Origin: Clostridiales bacterium Firm_09 | Lineage (GTDB): Bacteria > Bacillota > Clostridia > Christensenellales > DTU072 | Assembly: GCA_001604065.1 (NCBI GenBank) | Contig: LVAO01000019.1 | Coordinates: 1-48,665, forward strand | Length of the DNA: 48,665 bases | Direction: 5' to 3' | Shown here: piece after piece, positions 34,662-42,906 of the stretch | How the letters are laid out: the number at the start of each line of letters is the position of its first letter | Numbering within the stretch: the stretch's first letter is position 1 | Translations under genes and position numbers: made by a program | The notes under the pieces: model-generated | Seen by the model: the letters and a program-made list of their open reading frames with translations, nothing else | The model's database searches: none | What the model was told of the DNA's origin: nothing

Positions 34662-35429
34662 CTAGAAGGCTTCTCTGAGTCGCCCGATGGCGTTTTTCTC
34701 AAGCCTGCTAACCTGTGCCTGGGACATCTGCAACGCTTGGGCTATTTCGGTTTGCGTCCTGCCCAAAAAGTATCGGTACAATAATACCGTCCTTTCACGT
34801 TCGGGAAGCTCCTTAATGCCTTCGCGGAGTGTCAGCCTGTCAATGTTATCGACTTCAGAACGCGTATCCTTAATCTGATCGAGAACCAGCATTCCGTCAT
34901 CCGTATCGCTGAACACGGGGTCGTAAATGGATATAGGTTCTGCAATCGCGTCCAATGCCGAAACAACGTCACGGTAGGGCACATCGATTTCTGCCGCGAT
35001 CTCAGTCAGACTGGCTTCCATAACTTTGGCTCTCTCGAGCCTGTCTCTGGCTTGTACTGCCCGAAAAGCAATGTCCCTGAGATTGCGGCCAACTTTCATT
35101 GCCGTGCCTTCTCTTACATAGCGGCGGATTTCACCAAGAACCATCGGAACCGCGTAAGTAGAAAACCGTACATTCAGACTGACGTCAAAGTTGTCCACTG
35201 CTTTCATGAGCCCCAACATACCGACCTGGAAGAGATCATCGGCTTGTTCCTTCGATCTTCCGAACCGCTGAACCATGCTGAGCACCAGTCTCGCGTTGGC
35301 CATAAGGAAAGTCTCTCTCAGATCACTTCTGCCGGCTTTGATCTGCCGGATCATTTCTTCAGACTCCTTGGCGGTTAATTTGGGCAGTGTCGAGGTAGAA
35401 ATACCTGTAATGGTGACTTTGTTTGACAT
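34662..35429 (-). CDS. sigG: Forespore sigma factor sigma-G
   Basis: Late forespore sigma factor, 255 residues. N-terminal TGISTSTLPKLTAKE resembles the conserved sigma-G leader. Region 2: ADDLFQVGMLGLMKAVDNFDVSLNVRFSTYAVPMVLGEIRRYVRE; region 4: RTQTEIAQALQMSQAQVSRLEK. GGAG lies 5 nt before the ATG. In related bacteria it follows sigE directly in the same direction; here it is on the opposite strand with the MGMT gene and ymxH between. The hairpin after its stop is shared with ymxH. Confidence 0.95.
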   Translation of the reverse strand: MSNKVTITGISTSTLPKLTAKESEEMIRQIKAGRSDLRETFLMANARLVLSMVQRFGRSKEQADDLFQVGMLGLMKAVDNFDVSLNVRFSTYAVPMVLGEIRRYVREGTAMKVGRNLRDIAFRAVQARDRLERAKVMEASLTEIAAEIDVPYRDVVSALDAIAEPISIYDPVFSDTDDGMLVLDQIKDTRSEVDNIDRLTLREGIKELPERERTVLLYRYFLGRTQTEIAQALQMSQAQVSRLEKNAIGRLREAF

Positions 35430-35594
35430 CCTATCTCCAGACGATAAGAAGTATGTATCTGCAAAAAGGATTTATACAAAAATCCGTTGCGGATGTGGTT
35501 GTTGCCGCTGTAAAAATATTCCGCTCTGCTGCCGTTTTACAGGACATCTTCTTGAAGTTGGCTTCAATACGGTGTGGACAGGCAATGAATTCTG

Positions 35595-35624
35595 TTTACA
35601 AAAGTTGTAAAAATATAGTATAAT
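35595..35624 (+). promoter_or_regulatory. Promoter of nrdR
   Basis: TTTACA (35595-35600), 18-bp spacer, TATAAT (35619-35624), 33 bp before the ATG. The 227-bp gap to sigG holds no convincing gene. Confidence 0.75.
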
Positions 35625-35656
35625 CGATATGATATGATATACATGAGGTGATTATT

Positions 35657-36139
35657 ATGAAATGCCCGTATTGCGGTAGTTTGGACAGCAAGGTGATCGA
35701 TTCCCGTCTCAATGAGGACGGCACCTCCATACGTCGCCGCAGAGAATGCAATACCTGCACAAAGCGCTATACCACGTACGAAAAAATAGAATATACGCCA
35801 ATTTTAGTCATCAAATCGGACGGCACGCGCCAGATATTTGATCCTGCCAAAATCAAGAATGGTCTGATGAAGGCCTGCGAAAAACGTCCCGTCCCCATGA
35901 GCAAAATCGACAAGCTGATCGCCGATATAGAAAAACAGATTACCAATAGCCTCGCGCAGGAAATCAGTTCGAAAAAAATAGGGGAGATGGTCATGGACGG
36001 ACTGAAGGAGCTGGATGAGGTCGCCTATGTACGTTTTGCCTCCGTTCACAGGCAGTTCAAAGATATTAATATGCTGCGCGAAGAAATTGAGCGGCTGATG
36101 GGCGCAAAGCCCGTTGCCGATAAAAAGAAGGACGAATGA
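35657..36139 (+). CDS. nrdR: Transcriptional repressor NrdR
   Basis: Repressor of ribonucleotide reductase genes. An N-terminal zinc ribbon (C3, C6, C31, C34) is followed by the ATP-cone domain, which senses ATP and dATP (VIKSDGTRQIFDPAKIKNGLMKAC...). Length 160 residues. The start is ATG 35657 after GAGGTG with 7-nt spacing; an ATG at 35648 is too near the binding site. The next gene follows after 3 bp. Confidence 0.97.
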   Translation: MKCPYCGSLDSKVIDSRLNEDGTSIRRRRECNTCTKRYTTYEKIEYTPILVIKSDGTRQIFDPAKIKNGLMKACEKRPVPMSKIDKLIADIEKQITNSLAQEISSKKIGEMVMDGLKELDEVAYVRFASVHRQFKDINMLREEIERLMGAKPVADKKKDE

Positions 36140-36142
36140 AAA

Positions 36143-36979
36143 ATGCGTGAGTTCGTCTTTCAAGGCCCTCCCGGAGAAAAACTTTCAAGGTTTCTGGGAA
36201 GGGTCTTCCCGGAACTCGGACGGGGCTATTTCAAAGAACTCCTGAGAGAAAGAGATATCAAAATCAACGGTGCGAGGGTATCTGAGGATACACCGCTTTC
36301 TTCGGGCGACAGAATTGCTGTGTATGCGCAGGAGACCAGGCTGGCCGTTTTCTGGGCGGAATGTGTATTGGAAACAAAGGATATCGCAGTCTATGTGAAG
36401 CCCAGGGGAATCACAACAGAAGAGTTTGCCGCGCGGGTGAACGCATTAAAACCGGAGGCGCAGGTCTGCCATCGTCTGGATACCAACACGGAAGGGCTGC
36501 TGCTGTTTGCGCTTTCTCAAAAAAGCTTTGCGGAACTGAAAGAAGGTTTCAGAAAAGGATGGATCAAAAAAAAATATCTTGCCCGCGTCGTAGGCATTGT
36601 TCCTTCGGAAGCTTATCACGAAGCCTATCTGTCGAAGAATGGGGAGAAAGGACTGGTTACAATCAGCGAGCGTCCATTGGAAGGCGCCGTCAGAATCGCA
36701 ACGGGGATTAAACCTCTGGGCGGCATCCGCAATGACGGGACATCCCTTGTGGAAGTTGATCTGATTACAGGCAAAACGCATCAAATAAGAGCCCATCTTG
36801 CTTATCTTGGATACCCAATTGCAGGAGATCCCAAATATGGGGATTATTCTTACAACCGTCGCGCAGGGCTTGAAAAACAAAAATTGTCCGCGTACAGAAT
36901 GTCTTTTGATTTCCCAAAAAATTCTTATCTGCATTGTCTGAACACATTGTCGGCATCCATGCAGGCCGATTTTGATTGA
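36143..36979 (+). CDS. RluA/RluD-family pseudouridine synthase
   Basis: RNA pseudouridine synthase of 278 residues. An S4-like domain at 15-65 precedes the catalytic domain with H110-R-L-D113 in HRLDTNTEGL; Asp113 is the catalytic residue. The C-terminal ITGKTHQIRAHLAYLGYPIAGDPKYG block is typical. Whether the target is 23S rRNA or tRNA cannot be read from sequence. It sits 3 bp after nrdR, so they form one unit. Confidence 0.93.
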   Translation: MREFVFQGPPGEKLSRFLGRVFPELGRGYFKELLRERDIKINGARVSEDTPLSSGDRIAVYAQETRLAVFWAECVLETKDIAVYVKPRGITTEEFAARVNALKPEAQVCHRLDTNTEGLLLFALSQKSFAELKEGFRKGWIKKKYLARVVGIVPSEAYHEAYLSKNGEKGLVTISERPLEGAVRIATGIKPLGGIRNDGTSLVEVDLITGKTHQIRAHLAYLGYPIAGDPKYGDYSYNRRAGLEKQKLSAYRMSFDFPKNSYLHCLNTLSASMQADFD

Positions 36980-37057
36980 ATCAGACATTTCTTTTTCGAC
37001 AAAATCCGCAACTTCTTCAGATACACTTCATAAAATAGTAGGACCCGGAGGTGCGCT

Positions 37058-37762
37058 ATTTTATTAGAAGGTTTTTTTGCCATTTTATCCAACATCCTGT
37101 TGTTCACTTCCAGGCTGGATAACAGCAACTCCTTCCCGCATCCGCTTTCACCGGAAAAAGAGAAAGAATACATAGACAAATATCGTGCCACCGGAGACCT
37201 CACAGCGCGGGATACGCTGATCAAATACAATCTCCGCCTAGTTGCATATATTGCAAAAAAATACACGAATTACCCCGATCAGGACGAACTTATTTCCGTT
37301 GGCACTTATGGTTTGATCAAAGCGATTACCTCTTATTCTCCCGACAAAAACACCCAGCTTGCGACCTACGCGAGCAAATGCATAGAAAACGAGATTCTGA
37401 TGGCCATGCGAAGCTACAAAAAAAGGCAAAGCAACGTTTCTATCTATGAACCCATCGGCACGGACAAGGACGGCAATGAAATGATGCTTATCGATTTGCT
37501 GTCGGTGGATGAGGATTCCGTGTACAACAAAATGGAGTGTGAACTTCTGCGCGACAGCCTGAAAAAAATTATCAAGAAATACCTGAATGCGCGGGAACAA
37601 AGCATTGTCAATAAGCGTTTCGGTTTTGAAAACGGCGTCATTATGACTCAGCAGGAGGTTGCCAATATTTTGGAAATTTCGCGTTCTTATGTTTCACGAA
37701 TAGAAAAAACAGCGCTTATCAAACTAAAAAACGCGATCAAAAAAGAGAACCTCCAACTATGA
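37058..37762 (+). CDS. sigK: Late mother-cell sigma factor, pro-sigma-K, with ATT start
   Basis: A 234-residue sigma-70 family protein. After a hydrophobic pro-sequence (LLEGFFAILSNILLF) come NSNSFPHPLSPEKEKEYI, region 2 ([32 protein letters not shown]) and region 4 (TQQEVANILEISRSYVSRIEK), matching sigma-K. The frame from TAA 37031 has no ATG, GTG or TTG until TTG 37100, which would remove the pro-sequence. ATT at 37058 has GGAGGTG (37047-37053) 4 nt upstream, so it is the likely start. A sigma-E-like -10, CATAAAAT, is at 37029-37036. The gene is not interrupted by a skin element. Confidence 0.9.
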   Translation: MLLEGFFAILSNILLFTSRLDNSNSFPHPLSPEKEKEYIDKYRATGDLTARDTLIKYNLRLVAYIAKKYTNYPDQDELISVGTYGLIKAITSYSPDKNTQLATYASKCIENEILMAMRSYKKRQSNVSIYEPIGTDKDGNEMMLIDLLSVDEDSVYNKMECELLRDSLKKIIKKYLNAREQSIVNKRFGFENGVIMTQQEVANILEISRSYVSRIEKTALIKLKNAIKKENLQL

Positions 37763-37785
37763 CCTGTTGAATTCCGGATAAAATA

Positions 37786-37820
37786 AAACAGGGGCGCTTC
37801 TTAAAAAGCTGCCCCTGTTT
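37786..37820. terminator. Bidirectional terminator between sigK and rnpB
   Basis: AAACAGGGGC (37786-37795) pairs perfectly with GCCCCTGTTT (37811-37820), with an inner GCTT/AAGC. The T-rich flank on the minus strand (TTTTATTT) is stronger, so it mainly ends rnpB. Confidence 0.85.
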
Positions 37821-37821
37821 C

Positions 37822-38148
37822 GTTAAGTTAGTCTGTAAGCCGAGTTCTGTATTAAACGGTCATCTGTCTAGACATACAGTCGCCTGTATGTTCAAGCGAT
37901 TGAGGAGCCGGACGGGCCGTCCATAGGCTCTTTTCTCTTGCACCGGGCGGGGTTTACACGGCCAATTTCGTCGCCGAACTGCCGGTGCGCTCTTAACGCG
38001 CCTTTTCACCCTTGCGGAGATTTTGCTCCGCGGTACTTTTCTGTTGCACTTTCCTTGAAGTCGCCTTCAGCAGGAGTTGCCTGCCGCCTTGCCCTGAGGT
38101 GCTCGGACTTTCCTCATCTTTCGATGCGACCGTCTGGCTAACTTAGCC
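37822..38148 (-). ncRNA. rnpB: RNase P RNA
   Basis: Catalytic RNA that trims the 5' ends of tRNA precursors. On the minus strand the conserved core GAGGAAAGTCC is at 38115-38105 and the matching 3' core ACAGAACTCGGCT at 37850-37838. The ends pair as helix P1: TAAGTTAG near 38144 with CTAACTTA near 37825. About 327 nt, with the extra arms of the common A-type. It has its own promoter and a terminator shared with sigK. Confidence 0.95.
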
Positions 38149-38153
38149 GAGTT

Positions 38154-38182
38154 ATTATAGCATATACGCCTGGCATCCGCAA
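38154..38182 (-). promoter_or_regulatory. Promoter of rnpB
   Basis: Minus strand: TTGCGG (38182-38177), 17-bp spacer ending TGC, TATAAT (38159-38154). The predicted first base (about 38147-38148) matches the start of P1. Confidence 0.88.
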
Positions 38183-38338
38183 GCATATTTGCGCCAAAAA
38201 ACCGGATAAAATGAGAATATTTGACGGCAACGATTAAAAAGCGCAAAACCAAAGAAGCCGTACGGGTGAAAAAAGATGCCGTATCCGTCACGGTGGAAAC
38301 AGGCATCTTCTGGCGTCTTCTGCTTCTGGCAATATGGA

Positions 38339-39667
38339 TTATTTGTATTCCGGAAGGAAACCGTCTTTTCTGTGTGCCTCATATAAATCATCGCAGAGAT
38401 TTTTGATCTGCTCGACGGTCAGTTCGGATGAGGTGTGGGGGTCGAGAGCTGCCGCCATATACAGAAGTTCTTTGCTTCTTTCGTGTGCGGCGCGTATTGT
38501 CATCGCCTGTACGTTGATGTTGGTTCGATTCAGGGCGGCAAGCTCATCCGGCAGACGTTGGAATGGCTGCGCGCCGAATCCTTCGGAAGAGACCGTCATG
38601 GGAATTTCGACACAAGCATATTCGGGCAAATTGGGTACCATATATCCCTTATTCAGGATACTTCCATTGAATCTGAAGCCCTTTCCGGTGAAGGCGCCCG
38701 CTAAGATGCCGGAACCGTATTCATGGCTTTTGTGATGATAGAGTTTTTTGCGGAAGGTCAGTGTGAAGCGCCGGAATTTCCAATACCGGATCTGCCGTCT
38801 GCAACGGCGAGGATATTCGTCCAGAGGGATATTGAATTTTTTGATGAGGTCGGGACGGCGGTTTTTGATAAAATAGGGAAGGTATTCCGATGAGTGCTCG
38901 GATGACTCGGTGATATAGCATCCGAAGTTATGCATCAGATAATGCCGCACCATATCCGGGATGATGAAGGCAATGCGGTTATTGCCGCCACGGGCAAGCG
39001 AACGCGCCTTGATTTCGGGATACAAATCATTTCCGTTTTTGTCATGAATGTCCAGAAGCCATGCCTGATGGTTGATGCCGCCGATTGTATAGGTGCAACC
39101 GGCAAGCCGATCGGACATATTTAGCGATCTGAGAAGCCATGGCACGCACGATTGAACGCTGTGGCAAAGACCGACGGCTTTCACTTTGGTATAGGTGAGA
39201 AGATAGCCCGTAAGCATTGCCATCGGATTGGTATAATTAAGAAACAGGGCGTCCGGACAAACTTTTTCTATATCCTTTGCGAAATCTTCAAGAACGGCAA
39301 TGGTGCGCAGCGCGCGGAAGATGCCGCCGATACCGAGAGTGTCCGCTATCGTCTGGCGCAGGCCGTATTTTTTGGGTATTTCGAAGTCGGTCACAGTGCA
39401 GGGCTTATAGCCGCCAACCTGGATAGCATTTATGATGTAATCTGCGCCGGCAAGTGCCTGGAGGCGATCAAGATATGGGATGACGGTTGCCGGCCTGCCG
39501 TATTTGTTGTTGATTGCGCGGATGACATGGCAGGAATCGTCAAGACGTTGCGGATTGATGTCATGAAGAGCGATTTCGAATTTTCCGAGCTCCGGTGTGC
39601 GGATGCAGTCGCCTAAAATATTTTTTGCAAATACAGTGCTGCCTGCGCCCAAAAAACATATTTTCAT
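38339..39667 (-). CDS. Glycoside hydrolase family 4, MelA-like alpha-galactosidase
   Basis: GH4 enzymes use NAD and a divalent metal in a redox-assisted cleavage of glycosides. The 442-residue protein has the NAD motif GAGS (7-10), NYTNPM (144-149), metal-ligand C168 in GLCHSVQ and H200 in GGINHQAW. GLCHSVQ is the form seen in MelA alpha-galactosidases, so an alpha-galactoside is the likely substrate. It overlaps the upstream GH4 relative by 4 bp. No transporter is next to it. Confidence 0.9.
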   Translation of the reverse strand: MKICFLGAGSTVFAKNILGDCIRTPELGKFEIALHDINPQRLDDSCHVIRAINNKYGRPATVIPYLDRLQALAGADYIINAIQVGGYKPCTVTDFEIPKKYGLRQTIADTLGIGGIFRALRTIAVLEDFAKDIEKVCPDALFLNYTNPMAMLTGYLLTYTKVKAVGLCHSVQSCVPWLLRSLNMSDRLAGCTYTIGGINHQAWLLDIHDKNGNDLYPEIKARSLARGGNNRIAFIIPDMVRHYLMHNFGCYITESSEHSSEYLPYFIKNRRPDLIKKFNIPLDEYPRRCRRQIRYWKFRRFTLTFRKKLYHHKSHEYGSGILAGAFTGKGFRFNGSILNKGYMVPNLPEYACVEIPMTVSSEGFGAQPFQRLPDELAALNRTNINVQAMTIRAAHERSKELLYMAAALDPHTSSELTVEQIKNLCDDLYEAHRKDGFLPEYK

Positions 39668-40656
39668 ATTCTGCCTCCGAAAAATTCCGCCGCTTCTTTA
39701 TTGCTTTTTAATATGTTTTCCGCCAGGCTTTCTGCTTCGTCCAAGGTCAGAAGGGATGCGATGTAGGGATCGAGTTTTATTGCCCGTTTGAAAACATGTA
39801 CGCTGCGCTTGCTGAGCGCGCTTGCCGCGGTTAAAAGTGCGCCCGCGTAATCGTTTGAAGCAAGGACGCACTGCAAAGGCAACTCCACCTTGCCGGGGAG
39901 GATGCCGCCGCTGCTTACCGTGCAGGGAACGCAGACCGGCACTTCATCCAGACCGTAAATATATTCTTTGTTGACGGCATACAGAGGAATAACGGCAGGG
40001 GAAGGACTAGCCAGGGCTTCTGCCAGACGCGCCGCTTCTGAGGCAGAATCCTTTTTTTGTACTTTTGCGGAGTGGTAGTATCCGTAAAATGCAAGGCTTT
40101 TTTTGGGTTCGAGCGTCAGCGCAAAACGCGATACATCCAGTTTTTCTTCTTTTGCCGCCCCGCGGAGTGCAGGAAGAAGATCTTTTCCGGCGGAGTCCTT
40201 GGCTTCGTATACCCACAGCATATCGTTGACACCCGCGGCTTTGATACTGCATACGCCGATGCCCGTATCTTCTGCAAGCGCCGCAGAAATGCTTGGATAT
40301 TCCGGCGCAAGAGCATAGCTCAGGATGTTGTGTTTTTTATGCAGGTAGGCCACAGCCAGATCTGCATAGGCGCCCATATGGACAACGGAAGCAGGGCGGA
40401 CGGATTTTTTATACTCTTCCGCAAGTGCGTCCAGATCCCGCGCATAGCAGACCATATTCAAAATTGCGCGAATCATTTTGGCTTTTTTTTCTTCGAAGCC
40501 GGGTATTCCGCAATGGGGAAGCAAATATTCTTCTTCGCGATAAAAAACAAAAATAAGATCGGCTTCGGAAGGTTTTTCGACAAGAGAAAAACCCTTCAAA
40601 GCAGAGGCCAGTTTTTGGGCTGTCCCGGCGTCAGCGGTTGTTATCCGAATATTCAT
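39664..40656 (-). CDS. Divergent GH4-like protein lacking cofactor and metal sites
   Basis: A 330-residue protein that aligns by eye to the following GH4 enzyme in several blocks: GVNDMLWVYEAKDSAGKDLLPAL against GINHQAWLLDIHDKNGNDLYPEI, and VPVCVPCTVSSGGILPGKVELP plus the KLDPYIASLLTLDEAESL tail. The GAGS loop is missing, the metal Cys is replaced (ALAPEYP, Ala117) and the metal His is Asp145. It is therefore probably not a GH4 catalyst; it may be a partner or regulator of the enzyme. The start is ATG 40656 after AAGGATTGG; the longer frame to 40707 has no binding site. Transcribed first in the pair. Confidence 0.82.
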   Translation of the reverse strand: MNIRITTADAGTAQKLASALKGFSLVEKPSEADLIFVFYREEEYLLPHCGIPGFEEKKAKMIRAILNMVCYARDLDALAEEYKKSVRPASVVHMGAYADLAVAYLHKKHNILSYALAPEYPSISAALAEDTGIGVCSIKAAGVNDMLWVYEAKDSAGKDLLPALRGAAKEEKLDVSRFALTLEPKKSLAFYGYYHSAKVQKKDSASEAARLAEALASPSPAVIPLYAVNKEYIYGLDEVPVCVPCTVSSGGILPGKVELPLQCVLASNDYAGALLTAASALSKRSVHVFKRAIKLDPYIASLLTLDEAESLAENILKSNKEAAEFFGGRI

Positions 40657-40791
40657 CCTAACCAATCCTTTTGAGTTTCTGCAGATGAGCAAAATATACT
40701 TCGGCATCTATGCAGATATTTAAGTAAATATACCATACGCAAGCATAGGAATCAATAGTTTCCTGAATAATTCTTGCAAATGACAAGATTG

Positions 40792-40846
40792 CAAAGCAAG
40801 CAATCCATGTGATTTGCTTGAACTTTGACGTGCGGATTGCTATAAT
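40792..40846 (+). promoter_or_regulatory. vor promoter with overlapping inverted repeat
   Basis: TTGAAC (40818-40823), 17-bp spacer ending TGC, TATAAT (40841-40846). CAAAGCAAGCAATC (40792-40805) is an imperfect inverted repeat of GATTTGCTTGaacTTTG (40811-40827), covering the -35, so a repressor may bind here. Confidence 0.65.
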
Positions 40847-40876
40847 CATAAAAACAAACATAAGGAGATGATAGTT

Positions 40877-41080
40877 TTGGCTCTGATCACGATAGACAAA
40901 GAAGCCTGCAAAGGCTGTTCGATGTGCGTCAAGGCGTGCCCGAAAAATGTCATTGCAATTTCATCCGAATCCAACAAAAACGGATATTTTTATGCCGAAG
41001 CCGTCCGCTTGGACGCTTGCATCGGCTGTGCATTCTGTGCACTGATGTGCCCGGACGTCTGTATCACGGTGGAGAAGTAA
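40877..41080 (+). CDS. vorD: 2-ketoisovalerate ferredoxin oxidoreductase, ferredoxin-like delta subunit
   Basis: A 67-residue dicluster ferredoxin with two CxxCxxCxxxCP motifs (CKGCSMCVKACP and CIGCAFCALMCP), carrying electrons from the ketoacid oxidoreductase. TTG 40877 is chosen because AAGGAG (40862-40867) is 9 nt upstream; ATG 40868 abuts that site. vorB follows after 4 bp. Confidence 0.92.
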   Translation: MALITIDKEACKGCSMCVKACPKNVIAISSESNKNGYFYAEAVRLDACIGCAFCALMCPDVCITVEK

Positions 41081-41084
41081 GTCT

Positions 41085-42146
41085 ATGAAAAAACTGATGA
41101 AAGGCAACGAAGCGATTGCGGAGGCAGCAATAAGAGGAGGGTGCCGCGCGTTTTTCGGCTATCCCATTACCCCGCAGAATGAAATCCCGGAATATATGAG
41201 CCACAGGCTTCCTGAGGTGGGCGGTGTGTTTTTGCAGGCGGAAAGCGAAGTGTCTGCTATCAATATGGTGTACGGAGCGGCAGGTTCCGGCGCAAGGGTC
41301 ATGACCTCCAGTTCCAGTCCCGGTATCAGCTTGAAGCAGGAGGGCATCAGCTATATCTGCGGTGCGGAGCTGCCCTGCGTCATCGTGAATATGGTGCGCG
41401 GAGGACCCGGTCTGGGCGGCATCCAGCCTGCGCAATCGGATTATTTCCAGGCGGTCAAAGGCGGAGGCCATGGCGATTATCACATGCTTGTGTATGGGCC
41501 ATCCACCGTGCAGGAAGCGGTTGACCTCATGTACGATGCCTTTGACAAGGCGGACAAGTACCGTTTGCCGGTTATGATTCTGGGCGACGGCATGCTTGGT
41601 CAGATTATGGAAGCCGTAGAAATCCCCCCCATGAAGGATCCGGCGGCGTTTGCGCCAAAGCCATGGGCAACCGATGGTACGGGCACAGGCAAAGGCAGAA
41701 GGATCATCAACTCGCTGTATATCGATCCGGATGAGCTGGAAAAGGTCAACCACAGGCTTTTTGATGTGTATGTGGAGCTTGCGAAAAACGAAACAGCCTA
41801 TGAAGAATACAAAACAGAGGATGCAGAAATCGTGCTGGTGGCGTACGGCACCGTCGCGCGCATTGCAAAGAGCGCTGTCAATCTGTTGAGGTCAAACGGT
41901 GTCAAGGCGGGGCTTCTGCGCCCCATCACCCTCTTTCCCTTTCCTTCCGCAATCCTCAGTGCCCTTGCAGATAAGGAGTGCATAAAATCGTTTACTGCAA
42001 TAGAACTGAGCATGGGTCAGATGGTAGAAGATGTCCGTCTTGCCGTCAACGGCAAAAAACCTGTCGGATTTTACGGCAGAACGGGCGGCAACGTCATGTC
42101 CCCGGAGGATATAGTCAAATTCATATCAGAAAAGGAGGGCAGATAA
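41085..42146 (+). CDS. vorB: 2-ketoisovalerate ferredoxin oxidoreductase alpha subunit VorB
   Basis: Pyrimidine-binding and transketolase-C part of a ferredoxin-dependent 2-oxoacid oxidoreductase that turns branched-chain 2-oxoacids, CoA and ferredoxin into acyl-CoA (or the reverse). The 353-residue protein has GYPITPQNEIPEYM, SSSSPGISLKQEG and NMVRGGPGLGGIQPAQSDY, which match VorB. The KorA family for 2-oxoglutarate is close, so substrate is moderately sure. vorA starts directly after its stop. Confidence 0.92.
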   Translation: MKKLMKGNEAIAEAAIRGGCRAFFGYPITPQNEIPEYMSHRLPEVGGVFLQAESEVSAINMVYGAAGSGARVMTSSSSPGISLKQEGISYICGAELPCVIVNMVRGGPGLGGIQPAQSDYFQAVKGGGHGDYHMLVYGPSTVQEAVDLMYDAFDKADKYRLPVMILGDGMLGQIMEAVEIPPMKDPAAFAPKPWATDGTGTGKGRRIINSLYIDPDELEKVNHRLFDVYVELAKNETAYEEYKTEDAEIVLVAYGTVARIAKSAVNLLRSNGVKAGLLRPITLFPFPSAILSALADKECIKSFTAIELSMGQMVEDVRLAVNGKKPVGFYGRTGGNVMSPEDIVKFISEKEGR

Positions 42147-42896
42147 ATGGCTGTTGTGTTTCAAAAATCCAGGATGCTGACAGATGTTCCTTTCAGCTAT
42201 TGTCCCGGCTGCACCCATGGCATTGCGCACAGGCTGATTGCAGAGGCTCTCGAAGAGCTCCGATGCGAAGGCAGAACCATCGGTATCGCGCCGGTGGGTT
42301 GTTCGGTGTTCGCTTATAAATTCTTTAACTGCGATATGCAGCAGGTCGCGCACGGCAGAGCGCCGGCGGCAGCAACAGGCATCAAGCGGACTCATCCCGA
42401 CAAGGTTGTCTTTGTTTATCAGGGCGACGGCGATCTTGCCAGCATTGGAACGGCGGAAATCATTCATGCTGCGGCAAGAGGAGAAAACGTGACGGTTATT
42501 TTTATCAACAATGCGATTTACGGCATGACCGGCGGTCAGATGGCGCCCACAACGCTCATCGGACAAAAAACGACCACCTCTCCCGCAGGAAGAACCATTG
42601 CCGCAAACGGCAATCCCATCCGCGTATGCGAAATGCTTGCAACATTGGATGGTCCTTCGTATATAGCACGCTGCGCTTTGTCGGATCCTGCAAATGTCAT
42701 GAAAGCAAAAAAAGCGATTCTGAAGGGCTTCAGAAATCAGTTGGAAGGCAAGGGTTTTTCTTTGATCGAATTGCTTTCTACCTGCCCGACAAATATGGGA
42801 TTGACACCGGTCGCTGCGGCAGATTATGTAAAAAACGATATGACCAAGGTATTCCCGCTGGGAGTATACAAGGATATTGACGCGGAGCAGAAATAA
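42147..42896 (+). CDS. vorA: 2-ketoisovalerate ferredoxin oxidoreductase, TPP-binding beta subunit
   Basis: Thiamine diphosphate-binding subunit, 249 residues. YCPGCTHG near residue 18 starts the domain; GDGDLASIG...NNAIYGMTGGQMAPTT is the TPP and Mg motif. ATG 42147 follows AAGGAGGG. It pairs with VorB to form the active site. vorC follows after 10 bp. Confidence 0.93.
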   Translation: MAVVFQKSRMLTDVPFSYCPGCTHGIAHRLIAEALEELRCEGRTIGIAPVGCSVFAYKFFNCDMQQVAHGRAPAAATGIKRTHPDKVVFVYQGDGDLASIGTAEIIHAAARGENVTVIFINNAIYGMTGGQMAPTTLIGQKTTTSPAGRTIAANGNPIRVCEMLATLDGPSYIARCALSDPANVMKAKKAILKGFRNQLEGKGFSLIELLSTCPTNMGLTPVAAADYVKNDMTKVFPLGVYKDIDAEQK

Positions 42897-42906
42897 GGAG
42901 GCCGGC

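Noticed and set aside
35423-35623. 66-codon frame between sigG and nrdR
   Set aside because: It has no ribosome binding site or family resemblance and overlaps the nrdR promoter.
37000-37036. Sigma-E promoter for sigK
   Set aside because: CATAAAAT at 37029-37036 fits the -10, but no acceptable -35 lies at the right distance, so it is mentioned only in the sigK entry.
38221-38406. Possible small membrane protein on the plus strand between rnpB and the GH4 gene
   Set aside because: It starts at TTG without a ribosome binding site, no convincing promoter is seen, and its last third is antisense to the GH4 coding end. The hydrophobic stretch keeps it possible but unsupported.
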